This document shows positions 8,056 through 16,006 of a stretch of 18,301 nt of DNA, piece after piece; positions within the stretch are counted from its first letter, which is position 1; each line of letters starts with the position of its first letter. The stretch spans positions 1-18,301 of the forward strand of contig JAYYOR010000003.1 of the NCBI GenBank assembly GCA_036130055.1, written 5' to 3'. The position numbers and the translations under genes were made by a program. Below the pieces are notes generated by a model that saw nothing but the letters and a program-made list of their open reading frames with translations, was not told where the DNA came from and did no database searches. The stretch is from TMED69 sp036130055. GTDB taxonomy: Bacteria; Pseudomonadota; Gammaproteobacteria; Ga0077536.

Positions 8056-8769
8056 ATGTATGAGATTGATATTTTTGTTGATGTAAAAAGCCCGTTATCC
8101 TACCTTATCGTTCCGCAAGCAAAGCAAATCGTAAAAGACTATCGATGTATTGTTAATTTTAAGCCTTACAATCTTAGTTATGTCGAAATGGGTCTGACAA
8201 CTACACACGACCGCAACAACCCCCAAAGGCTTCCACCAAACGAGGGACAAACAAGACGAGCAAAAATGTATTATCGTGTCGGCCGCATATATTCCGAAGC
8301 AATGGGTTTAAAAATAAAAGCTCCAAAAATTTTGCTAAGCGCCGAGCTTGCGAATATGGCTCTTATTTGGGCAAATAAATATAATTTAGGGACTGAGTAT
8401 TTATCTAAAATCTACGCAGCCGGCTGGTCAAATGGCTGGCAAGAGTTTGATATGGATAATTTCTCTAACATAACAAAAATATTAAAAACTGCTGGCCTAT
8501 CAGACCAACAGTTACATGGCTTTAAAAAATATACTCAAAAACAAGGTGGGGAAGATTTAGAAAACTTCAAGAATGAAGCTAATGAATCAGGTCATGTTGG
8601 TTGCCCGCATTTAGTGTTTGATTATAATGGAAAAAAAATTGGTCTATTCGGCAGAGAACATATATCGTTAATTAGATATACCATGTCTGAATTAGGTCTC
8701 GAACGAAGCCACGGGGTCAAATGGGAGGTTCCCCATTTTTGGAAAATAAACGATAAAGAGACAAAATAA
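8056..8769 (+). CDS. DsbA-fold thioredoxin-like protein, 2-hydroxychromene-2-carboxylate isomerase/kappa-GST type
   Basis: A 237-residue protein with the layout of the HCCA isomerase/kappa GST branch of the DsbA family. An N-terminal beta strand IDIFVDVKSPLSYL is followed by a long helical insert and a C-terminal GHVGCPHLVFDYNGKKIGLFGREHI. In that last part the conserved (cis-)Pro and the final G-x-x-R segment close the thioredoxin fold. Ser12 of the SPxSY motif corresponds to the serine that activates glutathione in characterised isomerases, and no CxxC redox motif is present. Known members isomerise hydroxychromene carboxylates in naphthalene breakdown or conjugate glutathione, but many are uncharacterised. 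A weak AGAGAAATAAG sequence precedes the ATG. It follows the DUF1329 terminator and converges on the Lrp gene with a 7-nt gap. Fold and family are well supported; the reaction is not. Confidence 0.78.
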   Translation: MYEIDIFVDVKSPLSYLIVPQAKQIVKDYRCIVNFKPYNLSYVEMGLTTTHDRNNPQRLPPNEGQTRRAKMYYRVGRIYSEAMGLKIKAPKILLSAELANMALIWANKYNLGTEYLSKIYAAGWSNGWQEFDMDNFSNITKILKTAGLSDQQLHGFKKYTQKQGGEDLENFKNEANESGHVGCPHLVFDYNGKKIGLFGREHISLIRYTMSELGLERSHGVKWEVPHFWKINDKETK

Positions 8770-8776
8770 TGGGATA

Positions 8777-9238
8777 TTAAATAGGAATCTCAGTACGTTG
8801 GATCAGAGGCTTTAGAGCGAAACTAGTTTGAATATTAGCGATCCCCTCAATTTTGGTTAGCTTATCAACCACAAAACGTTCATATTCCTCCAGATCTCGA
8901 GTAACGACTCGTAAAAGATAATCTGAACTACCAGTCATTAAGTAGCACTCGATTACTTCGTTATACATAGAAACTTTATGTTCAAAAATATTAAGGAACT
9001 TCTTTTCTTGGCTTCTTAAGCGAACATTAACAAAAGCATTAATAAGAAAGCCTACTGCTTTAGGATCGATCAAGCCAACATATCGTTTAATAACTTTTCT
9101 TTTTTCAAGATCTCGCACTCTTCTTAGACAGGGAGAAGGTGAAAGTCCTATTTTATCAGCGAGATTTAAATTCGAGATTCGCCCATCGGCTTGAATATTA
9201 CGCAATATATTATAATCTATATTATCTAATTTAGGCAT
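8777..9238 (-). CDS. Lrp/AsnC family transcriptional regulator (MdeR-like by context)
   Basis: A 153-residue protein of standard Lrp/AsnC length. The N-terminal helix-turn-helix covers about residues 5-53 (LDNIDYNILRNIQADGRIS, then LADKIGLSPSPCLRRVRDLE). The C-terminal RAM ligand-binding domain spans about 65-140, with a GSSDYLLRVV segment typical of the effector pocket. Such proteins bind amino acids or related small molecules and control neighbouring amino-acid catabolic genes as dimers or octamers. It is divergent from the E1 gene at 9343 with 104 nt between them. That resembles mdeR-mdeB in Pseudomonas putida, where an Lrp-type MdeR controls methionine/2-oxobutyrate catabolism. A perfect TATAAT on the minus strand (9268-9273) sits 30-35 nt upstream of the start. 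No Shine-Dalgarno is evident. Regulator family is certain; the target and ligand are inference. Confidence 0.9.
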   Translation of the reverse strand: MPKLDNIDYNILRNIQADGRISNLNLADKIGLSPSPCLRRVRDLEKRKVIKRYVGLIDPKAVGFLINAFVNVRLRSQEKKFLNIFEHKVSMYNEVIECYLMTGSSDYLLRVVTRDLEEYERFVVDKLTKIEGIANIQTSFALKPLIQRTEIPI

Positions 9239-9270
9239 TTAATATTAATTTTTTTGCATTTTTTAACATT

Positions 9271-9302
9271 ATATAGCGAATTATAATTAAAAATAGCTAT
9301 AT
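9271..9302. promoter_or_regulatory. Inverted repeat between the Lrp-type regulator and the E1 gene (candidate operator)
   Basis: ATATAGC and GCTATAT are perfect inverted copies with an 18-nt AT-only or nearly AT-only spacer. The repeat overlaps TATAAT on the minus strand (9268-9273) and TATAAT on the plus strand (9282-9287), the best -10-like boxes for the two divergent genes; neither has a good -35. Lrp-type regulators often bind such AT-rich dyads in their own divergent promoter. The whole gap 9239-9342 is very AT-rich, so chance must be considered. Confidence 0.4.
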
Positions 9303-9342
9303 TACGCAATATAAAAATCTGCTAATTTGTTATCTTTATTCA

Positions 9343-11946
9343 ATGACAAAATTAGATAAAAATTTACTCGCCGAATGGGTCGAATCTATCAAAGAGATAA
9401 AACAAATATTTGGTAATGATGGAGTAAAGGATATATTCCAAACCATTGGACAATATTTAGACCAAGACGGAAGCTCTCCAGAATCGGAAAACCTATTAAA
9501 TACTGACTACATCAATACAATACCCCGAGAAAGGCAAACGAAATACCCCGGAAATATTATTCTAGAAGAGAGGATTGAAAATTTCATTCGTTGGAATGCA
9601 GCTGCGATGGTTCTAAAAGGTGTCGATAATCATAGTAGTGTCGGTGGCCACATAGCTACATTTTCTTCCGCGTCAACAATTCTAGAGGTTGGATTTAATC
9701 ATTTTTTCCGCTCTCCTAGCGAGCAGTATTCCGGAGACTTAGTTATCCCTCAACCACACGCTGCGCCAGGAATTTATGCTCGTAGTTTTTTAGAAGGGCG
9801 TCTCTCTGAAGCGCAACTAAAAGGGTTCCGCAGGGAACTGAATCCACAAGGTGGCCTATCGGCCTATCCCCATCCCTTCATGATGCCAGAGTATTGGCAA
9901 GTTCCATCAGCCTCAATGGGCTTGTCTACCCCAATTGCAATATATCAGGCTAAATTCGCTAAATATTTACAGAACAGAGGAATATTGAAAAAAGAACTCG
10001 GAAAAGTATGGGCTATTATTGGTGACGGTGAGACCGATGAACCTGAAGTTTTAGGCTCACTCACCGCAGCCTCTCGAGAAAAACTTGATAACCTAATTTT
10101 AATAGTAAATTGCAATTTACAACGATTAGATGGTCCGGTAAGAGGGAACAGTAAAATTATCCAAGAGTTGGAAAGAATTTTTCGAGGAGCCGGCTGGGAG
10201 GTAATTAAGGTGATTTGGGGTGGTGAATGGGATAATTTACTAGAAAAAGATCTGTCTAATTCACTCAAAAACAGAATGAATCAAGTCGTCGACGGGGAAT
10301 ATCAATGGTACTCAACATTATCCGGTGCTGAGCAAAGAGAGCACTGGGTAAAAGGAAATGATGAACTCGCTGAAATTATGGATACGTTAAGCGATGATGA
10401 ACTAAAAAGCATAAAACGGGGCGGTCACGACAGAGAAAAACTTTTTGCGGCATTTGAGCTCGCTATTAAAACCAAAGGGAAACCAACAGTCCTTTTAATT
10501 AAAACCGTAAAAGGCGATGGTTTCGAGCAAATCCAAGGACAAAATACAGCTCACCAACAAAAGAAAATAAACATAGCGCAAAGAACCAGCTTTGCAAAAA
10601 AGTGTGAAGTTCAGCTCACACCAGATGAGATTGCTAAGGCGGACTTTTACAAACCAAGTTCAAACACAGAAGAGATGGTCTATATGCAACAAAGGCGTCA
10701 AAGTTTAGGTGGGTTTATCCCCATAAGAACGAAAAGTACGAAAACGATTGAAATGCCAGATAAAAAAAGCTTTGAAGACGCTTTAAATAGAATGAAAACC
10801 CGCAAAACCTCATCTACAGGCGCAGCTGTTAAAATAATAAATAAATTAGCTAAAGATGAAAAAATCGGAAAATACATAGTTCCCATTATCCCGGACGAGG
10901 CTCGTACTTTTGGTTTGGAAACTATCTTTAGAGAACATGGTATTTATTCGCAAGACGGACAAAACTACACTCCAGTGGATATCGGGACACTCACCCCCTA
11001 CCGGGAAACAAAAAATGGACAGGTATTACAAGAAGGGATCTGTGAAACCGGAGCGATGTCTTCATTCATGGCAGCAGGAACAGCCTATTCAATTCATAAT
11101 ATCCCGATGATCCCTTTTTATTTATTTTACTCCATGTTCGGTTTTCAACGAGTGGGCGATCTGATTTGGGCCTGCGGCGACATGTTATGTAAAGGATTCC
11201 TTCTTGGAGGCACAGCAGGTAGAACAACCTTGAACGGTGAAGGACTACAACACCAAGATGGGCATTCACATGTAATAGCAGAAACAGTTCCTAATTTAAA
11301 AAGTTACGATCCAGCATTTGATTACGAGCTTTTAGCAATCATTTTTGATGGCATTGAAAAAATGTTTTTACAACAAAAAAATATATTCTACTATCTCACA
11401 GTTTACAATCAAAAATACCAAATGCTTGAACCACCCGCGGATAATATCGGGGTGGATATTAATAAAGGAGGATACTGCCTTAAACAAACAGAGAATAAAG
11501 GTAACTACATTGATACAATTAATATTTTAGCTTCAGGTCCGATGGTTCTAGAGGCACTAGAAGCTGAATCAACCCTCGTTAAGTTAGGGTTCTCTGTGAA
11601 TATATTTAGTATTACGAGTTTTAACGAACTTTATCGAAACGCTCTCGACGCGGAACAGAACGAAGCATCCACATCTCATATTGATAATCTGTTCGGCAAC
11701 CGAAATGGTATTTTTATCGCAATTACCGATTATCAGAAAAGTGTTCCCCTTAAAATCGCCAAATGGCTTAAAGAGCCTTTGATCGCACTTGGTACTGATG
11801 GTTATGGATTATCTGAGACCCTAGAAAACTCGCGAAAGTACTTTAACGTGGATTGTAATTCGATAATAAAGGTGGCATTGAGTGCTGCCGTGAAAAAGGG
11901 CGTGCTTTCAATTCAGCAAGCTGAAAGCTTTTCTCAACTTTTCTGA
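9343..11946 (+). CDS. aceE: Homodimeric 2-oxoacid dehydrogenase E1 component (AceE-type; possibly MdeB-like 2-oxobutyrate dehydrogenase)
   Basis: The 867-residue protein aligns by eye with E. coli AceE (887 residues) from end to end. The thiamine diphosphate site is GDGETDE (227-233), followed by LDNLILIVNCNLQRLDGPV. Active-site histidines are visible at His103 (GGH), His139 (PHAAPGIYAR) and in NTAHQQKK. QEGICETGAMSSF carries the cofactor-activating Glu, and GEGLQHQDGHSH is intact. It decarboxylates a 2-oxoacid, normally pyruvate, and passes the acyl group to an E2 lipoyl protein. No E2 or E3 gene is adjacent, whereas a housekeeping aceE usually precedes aceF. With the divergent Lrp-type gene this suggests a specialised paralogue like Pseudomonas MdeB. 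Differences from E. coli include Thr for Met in the DGEMDEPE motif and ETGAMSSF for the NELGAGCSW segment. No ribosome site precedes the ATG, but the N-terminus aligns well from this start. It converges on the DUF427 gene with 8 nt between. Confidence 0.92.
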   Translation: MTKLDKNLLAEWVESIKEIKQIFGNDGVKDIFQTIGQYLDQDGSSPESENLLNTDYINTIPRERQTKYPGNIILEERIENFIRWNAAAMVLKGVDNHSSVGGHIATFSSASTILEVGFNHFFRSPSEQYSGDLVIPQPHAAPGIYARSFLEGRLSEAQLKGFRRELNPQGGLSAYPHPFMMPEYWQVPSASMGLSTPIAIYQAKFAKYLQNRGILKKELGKVWAIIGDGETDEPEVLGSLTAASREKLDNLILIVNCNLQRLDGPVRGNSKIIQELERIFRGAGWEVIKVIWGGEWDNLLEKDLSNSLKNRMNQVVDGEYQWYSTLSGAEQREHWVKGNDELAEIMDTLSDDELKSIKRGGHDREKLFAAFELAIKTKGKPTVLLIKTVKGDGFEQIQGQNTAHQQKKINIAQRTSFAKKCEVQLTPDEIAKADFYKPSSNTEEMVYMQQRRQSLGGFIPIRTKSTKTIEMPDKKSFEDALNRMKTRKTSSTGAAVKIINKLAKDEKIGKYIVPIIPDEARTFGLETIFREHGIYSQDGQNYTPVDIGTLTPYRETKNGQVLQEGICETGAMSSFMAAGTAYSIHNIPMIPFYLFYSMFGFQRVGDLIWACGDMLCKGFLLGGTAGRTTLNGEGLQHQDGHSHVIAETVPNLKSYDPAFDYELLAIIFDGIEKMFLQQKNIFYYLTVYNQKYQMLEPPADNIGVDINKGGYCLKQTENKGNYIDTINILASGPMVLEALEAESTLVKLGFSVNIFSITSFNELYRNALDAEQNEASTSHIDNLFGNRNGIFIAITDYQKSVPLKIAKWLKEPLIALGTDGYGLSETLENSRKYFNVDCNSIIKVALSAAVKKGVLSIQQAESFSQLF

Positions 11947-11954
11947 AACAAAGC

Positions 11955-12467
11955 TTACCACCAACCTGTATCAGGCTCCCCTTTGAAAGGGCCAGCCAGA
12001 TTGTCAGTAACCCAACCCCCATAGAAAAATCCAGGTTGAGGTTTGACTAACTCCCCCTCTAACCAACATTCAATTCGCCCAGGATAAAATCCTACGTAGT
12101 TTTTTATCGAAGAAAAAGAAGCTGTTGGAGTCCGATAAAACCAACCAATAGGATACAAATTCGAACCAGTAAGACTCAAATAACCAGCGGTGCCTTTCCA
12201 TTCACAGAATGAGCTCTCTTTAAGTTCAACGAGTTCAACCTTTAACGCATTTTCCGGTAAATAATAAGTAGGAGGCGATGCGGTTTCGAGAACCCGAATG
12301 GAATTAGTTGTTTCCGCTACAATAGTAGAATTTTTAGTTTTAACTAGAATGTGTTTCGAAACAGTTTCTAAGACAGGTGGCCGAGGATAATCCCAAACGG
12401 ACTCTTGACCACCCTCAGTTTTTTCTGCAAATTCCGGCCTCACGCTTCCATCGAATCTCCAAAACAT
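11955..12467 (-). CDS. DUF427 domain-containing protein
   Basis: A 170-residue protein with one DUF427 domain. Its signatures are ESVWDYPRPPVLE (22-34), IRVLETASPPTYYLP (57-71), FCEWKG (87-92), NYVGFYPGRIECWLEGE and the C-terminal PQPGFFYGGWVTDNLAGPFKG (split here as the family's closing GGW and GPFKG elements). The domain is a small beta-rich fold of unknown biochemical role, found as single or tandem copies in many bacteria. Length fits a single-domain member. There is no signal peptide. Only one base separates its ATG from the stop of the upstream oxidoreductase gene, with GAGAG serving as ribosome site, so the two are almost certainly co-translated. No function can be assigned. Confidence 0.88.
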   Translation of the reverse strand: MFWRFDGSVRPEFAEKTEGGQESVWDYPRPPVLETVSKHILVKTKNSTIVAETTNSIRVLETASPPTYYLPENALKVELVELKESSFCEWKGTAGYLSLTGSNLYPIGWFYRTPTASFSSIKNYVGFYPGRIECWLEGELVKPQPGFFYGGWVTDNLAGPFKGEPDTGWW

Positions 12468-12468
12468 A

Positions 12469-13452
12469 TTAAGTTACTCTCCTATATAGTTTTTCCCATA
12501 ACTTTGTTGCACTTTCAAACGATGAGTTAATTTTTTTTCCGATACACCAATCACCCGCGGAAGCAACGCAATATTTATCATCAAATAAAAAAGGTTTGCC
12601 AAGTGGGCGTTCCACAACAGCATAGGTCCATTTCTTCAATTCGCAAAAATCAAGATTTAGTGTTTTCAGGAGCAAAATGCGTTTGATTTCTTCAAGAACT
12701 CTAATTTTAATATCGCTGTCTCGACTATCTAAATTTTTTTCCGCCCAATCATAACTACTTTGCGCAATCAAAGAAATAGGTAGAGGCCTCTTTGGCTTTG
12801 TGTTATTAAAACCAATCCAGCCTAAAATAGAATTACTAACTATTGCTCCGTCCCACGAAGGACGCTCCATATCTTTAATGGAACCCATTAAAGAAATACA
12901 AGGACGCATTCGTAAATTATTTAAAACACCCGACCACCCTATATCTCTTGGCAATATGTCATTTACCTGCATTGGCGGGATTGCAAATATTAACCAATCA
13001 AATTCAAATTTTTTTTTATTGGAAGTCGTTCCAAGACACCATTTACCATTTCGGCGACTTAACGAATCAACTTTAGTGTGAAGTTGCAAATCAATTCCTT
13101 TGCTAAGAAATTCACAAATAGATTGCATTGAAGGAGTGCCAACTAATCGATCTTTATCCGCCAGGTTTTTAATGGTCAAACTATTAGCATCTATCGAAAC
13201 CAATCTACCATGCCACCTGGAGACTACTCCTTGCCGACTCATCTGTAATAGTAGCCGTTTAAATTCGATATTTTCGGTTGTAAAGAATTGCGCTCCATGG
13301 TCAAAGTTCTTAATTCCCTGTTTACGGCTAGAGGCTCTTCCTCCAACTCTGTCGGACTTCTCAAATACTGTAACCCTAGCCACAGAATTTAAATAGTTTG
13401 CAACTAGTAAGCCTGTGGTACCTGCTCCTATTATCGCAATGCTTTTCATCAT
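12469..13452 (-). CDS. Renalase-like NAD(P)/FAD-dependent oxidoreductase
   Basis: Read from the ATG at 13452, the protein has 327 residues. The FAD site GAGTTG is at 9-14, Glu31 closes the second strand, and the GGRASSR motif (37-43) is followed by FDHGAQFFT (50-58). Later features are RLVGTPSMQSICEFL, a FAIPPMQ segment and a C-terminal CVASAGDWCIGKKINSSFESA with the last FAD contact. This is the pattern of bacterial renalase-like oxidoreductases in the amine-oxidase superfamily. Some family members oxidise dihydro forms of NAD(P)H; others are uncharacterised. A GTG at 13485 would lengthen it by 11 residues and overlap nei, but the added residues have no family match and the FAD motif normally starts within the first 10 residues. 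A second ATG at 13449 is also possible. It sits 17 nt after nei and one base before the DUF427 gene, in one transcription unit. Confidence 0.8.
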   Translation of the reverse strand: MMKSIAIIGAGTTGLLVANYLNSVARVTVFEKSDRVGGRASSRKQGIKNFDHGAQFFTTENIEFKRLLLQMSRQGVVSRWHGRLVSIDANSLTIKNLADKDRLVGTPSMQSICEFLSKGIDLQLHTKVDSLSRRNGKWCLGTTSNKKKFEFDWLIFAIPPMQVNDILPRDIGWSGVLNNLRMRPCISLMGSIKDMERPSWDGAIVSNSILGWIGFNNTKPKRPLPISLIAQSSYDWAEKNLDSRDSDIKIRVLEEIKRILLLKTLNLDFCELKKWTYAVVERPLGKPFLFDDKYCVASAGDWCIGKKINSSFESATKLWEKLYRRVT

Positions 13453-13469
13453 CTTCAGTTTTAATCCGA

Positions 13470-14276
13470 CTAAAAAGGCTGACACCTATCACATTTATAA
13501 AGTCTTCGGCTCGAAATATAAATCTTTGATATTTTACCACCACACAATAAACATTTTTTTCCCTCTCTCGCAAAAACCGCGAACCGATTTTGTTCTTTAA
13601 GGGATTGCTTTCTTTGAACCTCGGTAAGCGTCCATCCATTTTTAGCAAGTGACCTTCTCGGAATACTTATACTCAATTTTGCCAATTTTTTCAGTTTTGC
13701 TTCCGAAGTTTTCGCAGGCGTCACAAAAGGCGAAAGACCGGCGGCCCACAATATTTCAGTGCGGAGATAGTTGCCAATACCAGCTAAAAATTTTTGGTCT
13801 AGATACAATCCAGCCAATTTTCTATTTTTAAATTCCTTATCAAGCAACCTCAAATATATCATTTTATAATCAACTTTCGAATTAAGCACATCAGGACCAA
13901 GCTTGCTTATGTAAGGATGCTTTTTCAAATCATCTAAATTAAGAATCTCTATACTGGAGGCACTATATAAAACAGCCTTCTTCGTTCCTGAGGTCAGAAT
14001 TATTCTGGCAATTCGATTAGTATCCAAAACCGACTCAGCTGGCAAAATTGCCCATTTTCCATACAATTGATTGTGTGAGTAGATAAAATAGTCTGATTCA
14101 AAACAGCATAATATTGCTTTTCCGACACTCGTTACGTGTAAGATCTTTTTTCCCTTTAAACGAGTTGATTTTTTCTTTAAAGAAGTTTTCTCGAACCATA
14201 TTGAGTCTGGCACTTTACCCGAAAGTACGCGATTTAGTTTATTACTCTCTATTCTTACCTCTGGTCCTTCTGGCAT
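13470..14276 (-). CDS. nei: Endonuclease VIII (Nei) DNA glycosylase/AP lyase
   Basis: The start is fixed at 14276 by enzyme chemistry: the mature protein must begin MPEGPE, because Pro2 forms the Schiff base with damaged DNA and Glu3 assists. An upstream in-frame ATG at 14351 would bury them. From there the protein has 268 residues (E. coli Nei 263). Lys53 (VGKAIL) is the catalytic beta-hairpin Lys. YSHNQLYGKW holds the void-filling QLY typical of Nei rather than MutM. LDQKFLAGIGNYLRTEILW is the helix-two-turn-helix. A zinc finger CLLC-x16-CDRC ends the chain. Nei removes oxidised pyrimidines and nicks the abasic site. It is divergent from the kinase gene (109-nt gap) and is first in a run with the renalase-like and DUF427 genes. 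No clear ribosome site was seen. Confidence 0.93.
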   Translation of the reverse strand: MPEGPEVRIESNKLNRVLSGKVPDSIWFEKTSLKKKSTRLKGKKILHVTSVGKAILCCFESDYFIYSHNQLYGKWAILPAESVLDTNRIARIILTSGTKKAVLYSASSIEILNLDDLKKHPYISKLGPDVLNSKVDYKMIYLRLLDKEFKNRKLAGLYLDQKFLAGIGNYLRTEILWAAGLSPFVTPAKTSEAKLKKLAKLSISIPRRSLAKNGWTLTEVQRKQSLKEQNRFAVFAREGKKCLLCGGKISKIYISSRRLYKCDRCQPF

Positions 14277-14385
14277 AATTGAAACTGTGTAATAAGGGTT
14301 AAAAAAACAATTGTCTACAGAACCTTTCATTATATACAAGCGTCCAGCCAAAAAGGTAAACTTAATATTTGGGTTGCAGATAAAA

Positions 14386-15192
14386 ATGAATATAAATCAA
14401 GTTTGTCACAAACTACAGACTCATTTACAAATACGCTTAAAAAACAATGTTAGCCCAGTTATTATTGGCATCAGTGGCGGCCAGGGCTCTGGTAAATCTA
14501 CCCTTAGTCGAGCTTTATCTGATAAATTTCAAACTAGTGGAATAGAGTCGCTTATTTTGAGCTTGGATGATTTCTATCATACAAAAAATAAACGCATAGA
14601 AATAGCAAAAAAAATTCATCCTCTTGCAAAGCGAAGAGGTGTGCCGGGAACCCATGATATAGAGTTACTTAAAAAGACTTTAAATATCTTGAAAAAACGA
14701 AGCCATACCCTTCCATTAAAATCCCCCATTTTTGAAAAGGGTATCGATGATAGAACACACGAAAAATCTTGGAAAGTAATCAAAAATTTTCCAAAAGTAA
14801 TTTTGCTCGAAGGATGGTGCATTGGAGCTATGAGTGATGATTTGTGCCCAAAAGCCGAAACGGAGTGGGAATTAAGTAACGATCCTGATGGGGTTTGGAA
14901 AGCCTGGACAAAAATTCAAGCAAAGAAATATGAATGTATTTGGGAGATAATTGATTTCTTAATCTTCATTAAACAAGAAAGTTTTGCTCAAGTAATTGAA
15001 GATAGGTGGAGACAAGAACAGGGAATTCTTAAGCTTAATCAGAGCGATGTCATGAAAACAAAGAAACAAGTACAAGAGTTTTGTTATCCTTTTGAGAGTT
15101 GGACCTATCAGATTTGGAACTTCAATAAAAGACATGCTAACGTGATATTAGAGAGAGATCTAAAATACAACTATATATGGAATGAAAATTAA
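14386..15192 (+). CDS. P-loop kinase, D-glycerate 3-kinase/YggC-like
   Basis: Read from the ATG at 14386, the product has 268 residues. A frame open from 14311 would overlap the upstream sequence of nei and adds nothing family-like. Walker A is GGQGSGKST (31-39). SLDDFYHT (59-66) carries the paired Asp residues, RRGVPGTHD (83-91) is the substrate-loop signature, and EGWCIGA (142-148) is the Walker B region, followed by WRQEQG. This order is that of plant/cyanobacterial D-glycerate 3-kinase, yeast Tda10 and E. coli YggC, within the uridine kinase-like group. Characterised members phosphorylate D-glycerate to 3-phosphoglycerate, linking photorespiration or serine/glyoxylate metabolism to glycolysis; YggC itself has no firm role. 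Only 2 nt separate it from the SDR gene, so the two are coupled. Kinase family is firm; glycerate as substrate is likely but unproven. Confidence 0.82.
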   Translation: MNINQVCHKLQTHLQIRLKNNVSPVIIGISGGQGSGKSTLSRALSDKFQTSGIESLILSLDDFYHTKNKRIEIAKKIHPLAKRRGVPGTHDIELLKKTLNILKKRSHTLPLKSPIFEKGIDDRTHEKSWKVIKNFPKVILLEGWCIGAMSDDLCPKAETEWELSNDPDGVWKAWTKIQAKKYECIWEIIDFLIFIKQESFAQVIEDRWRQEQGILKLNQSDVMKTKKQVQEFCYPFESWTYQIWNFNKRHANVILERDLKYNYIWNEN

Positions 15193-15194
15193 AA

Positions 15195-15986
15195 ATGAAT
15201 GGTAAAAAGAAAGTTTGCTTAGTTATTGGTGCTGGCAGAGGAATTGGAGGAGCAGTCGGGAGGAAGTTTGCTGAACAAGGCTTTCATGCCTGCTTAGTAA
15301 GAAGATCAGATGGTGAACAATTAAAAAAATTGGTTGATGCGATCGTCGAAGACGGAAATGAAAGCTCAGGATTCCTCGTCGATGCAATTGAAAAGAATAA
15401 AATTGAAGAATTAATTGAACAAATTGAGGATGATATCGGACCCATCGAGGCTGCTTTTTATAATCTTGGCGCTCAAATCGGAAATAAAAGTTTGGGGGAA
15501 ACATCTTACAAGACGTTTGAGAGAGGGTGGAAATTAGGAACTTTTGGACTTTTCAGACTCGCTCAGTCTTTGCTCCCTAAAATGGTCGCTAGAAAAAAAG
15601 GAACCATTATCGTTACCTCGTCAACCGCGGCTGTGAGAGGAAATGAACAACAACACTCTCACGCAGCAGCAATGGGAGGTAGACGTATGCTTTGCCAAAC
15701 TTTAAATGCAGAATTTGGTCCGAAAGGTATACACATCGCTCATGTGGTAATAGATGGGGCAGTAGAAGCCCCTGATACTCTAGGTAAAATGTTAGGAGAA
15801 CAGGCCTTTGAAAAACTAGTAACTGAAAGAGGCGGAACAAATTACGGTCTTTTAATTCCAAATTATATCGCAGACACATATTTGCACTTGTTTAATCAAC
15901 ACCCATCAACATGGACTCATGAGATAGATCTGCGTGCAGCAAAAGATACACCTTGGTGGAATACAAAAAAAGCCGATAATTGGTAA
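15195..15986 (+). CDS. SDR-fold protein lacking the catalytic Tyr and Lys
   Basis: A 263-residue short-chain dehydrogenase/reductase fold. The cofactor motif GAGRGIG (12-18) and the Arg-Arg after the second strand (36-37) suggest NADP(H). The NNAG motif is replaced by YNLGAQ (89-94). The serine of the active site is kept (TSSTAAV, Ser142/143), but the usual YxxxK is replaced by HAAAM (His156, Met160). The following AEFGPKGIHIAHVVIDGAVE and the C-terminal WTHEIDLRA belong to a common SDR branch annotated only as oxidoreductase. Without Tyr and Lys a classical hydride-transfer mechanism is doubtful. The protein may be a binding or regulatory member, or may use another residue such as His156. 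The ATG is 2 nt after the kinase stop, without its own ribosome site, so translational coupling is likely. yghU follows after 20 nt. Confidence 0.85.
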   Translation: MNGKKKVCLVIGAGRGIGGAVGRKFAEQGFHACLVRRSDGEQLKKLVDAIVEDGNESSGFLVDAIEKNKIEELIEQIEDDIGPIEAAFYNLGAQIGNKSLGETSYKTFERGWKLGTFGLFRLAQSLLPKMVARKKGTIIVTSSTAAVRGNEQQHSHAAAMGGRRMLCQTLNAEFGPKGIHIAHVVIDGAVEAPDTLGKMLGEQAFEKLVTERGGTNYGLLIPNYIADTYLHLFNQHPSTWTHEIDLRAAKDTPWWNTKKADNW

Positions 15987-16006
15987 GATTAATTTAGGAG
16001 AAAAAT

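Noticed and set aside
13453..13485. GTG start at 13485 for the renalase-like gene
   Set aside because: It adds 11 residues with no family match, overlaps the end of nei and has no ribosome site; the ATG at 13452 places the FAD motif at the usual distance.
14277..14351. Longer N-terminus for Nei from 14351
   Set aside because: Nei needs Pro2 and Glu3 at the very N-terminus for catalysis, which only the start at 14276 gives.
14311..14385. Longer N-terminus for the glycerate-kinase-like protein
   Set aside because: The extra 25 residues would overlap the region upstream of and inside the long nei frame and show no family features; the ATG at 14386 fits the family length.
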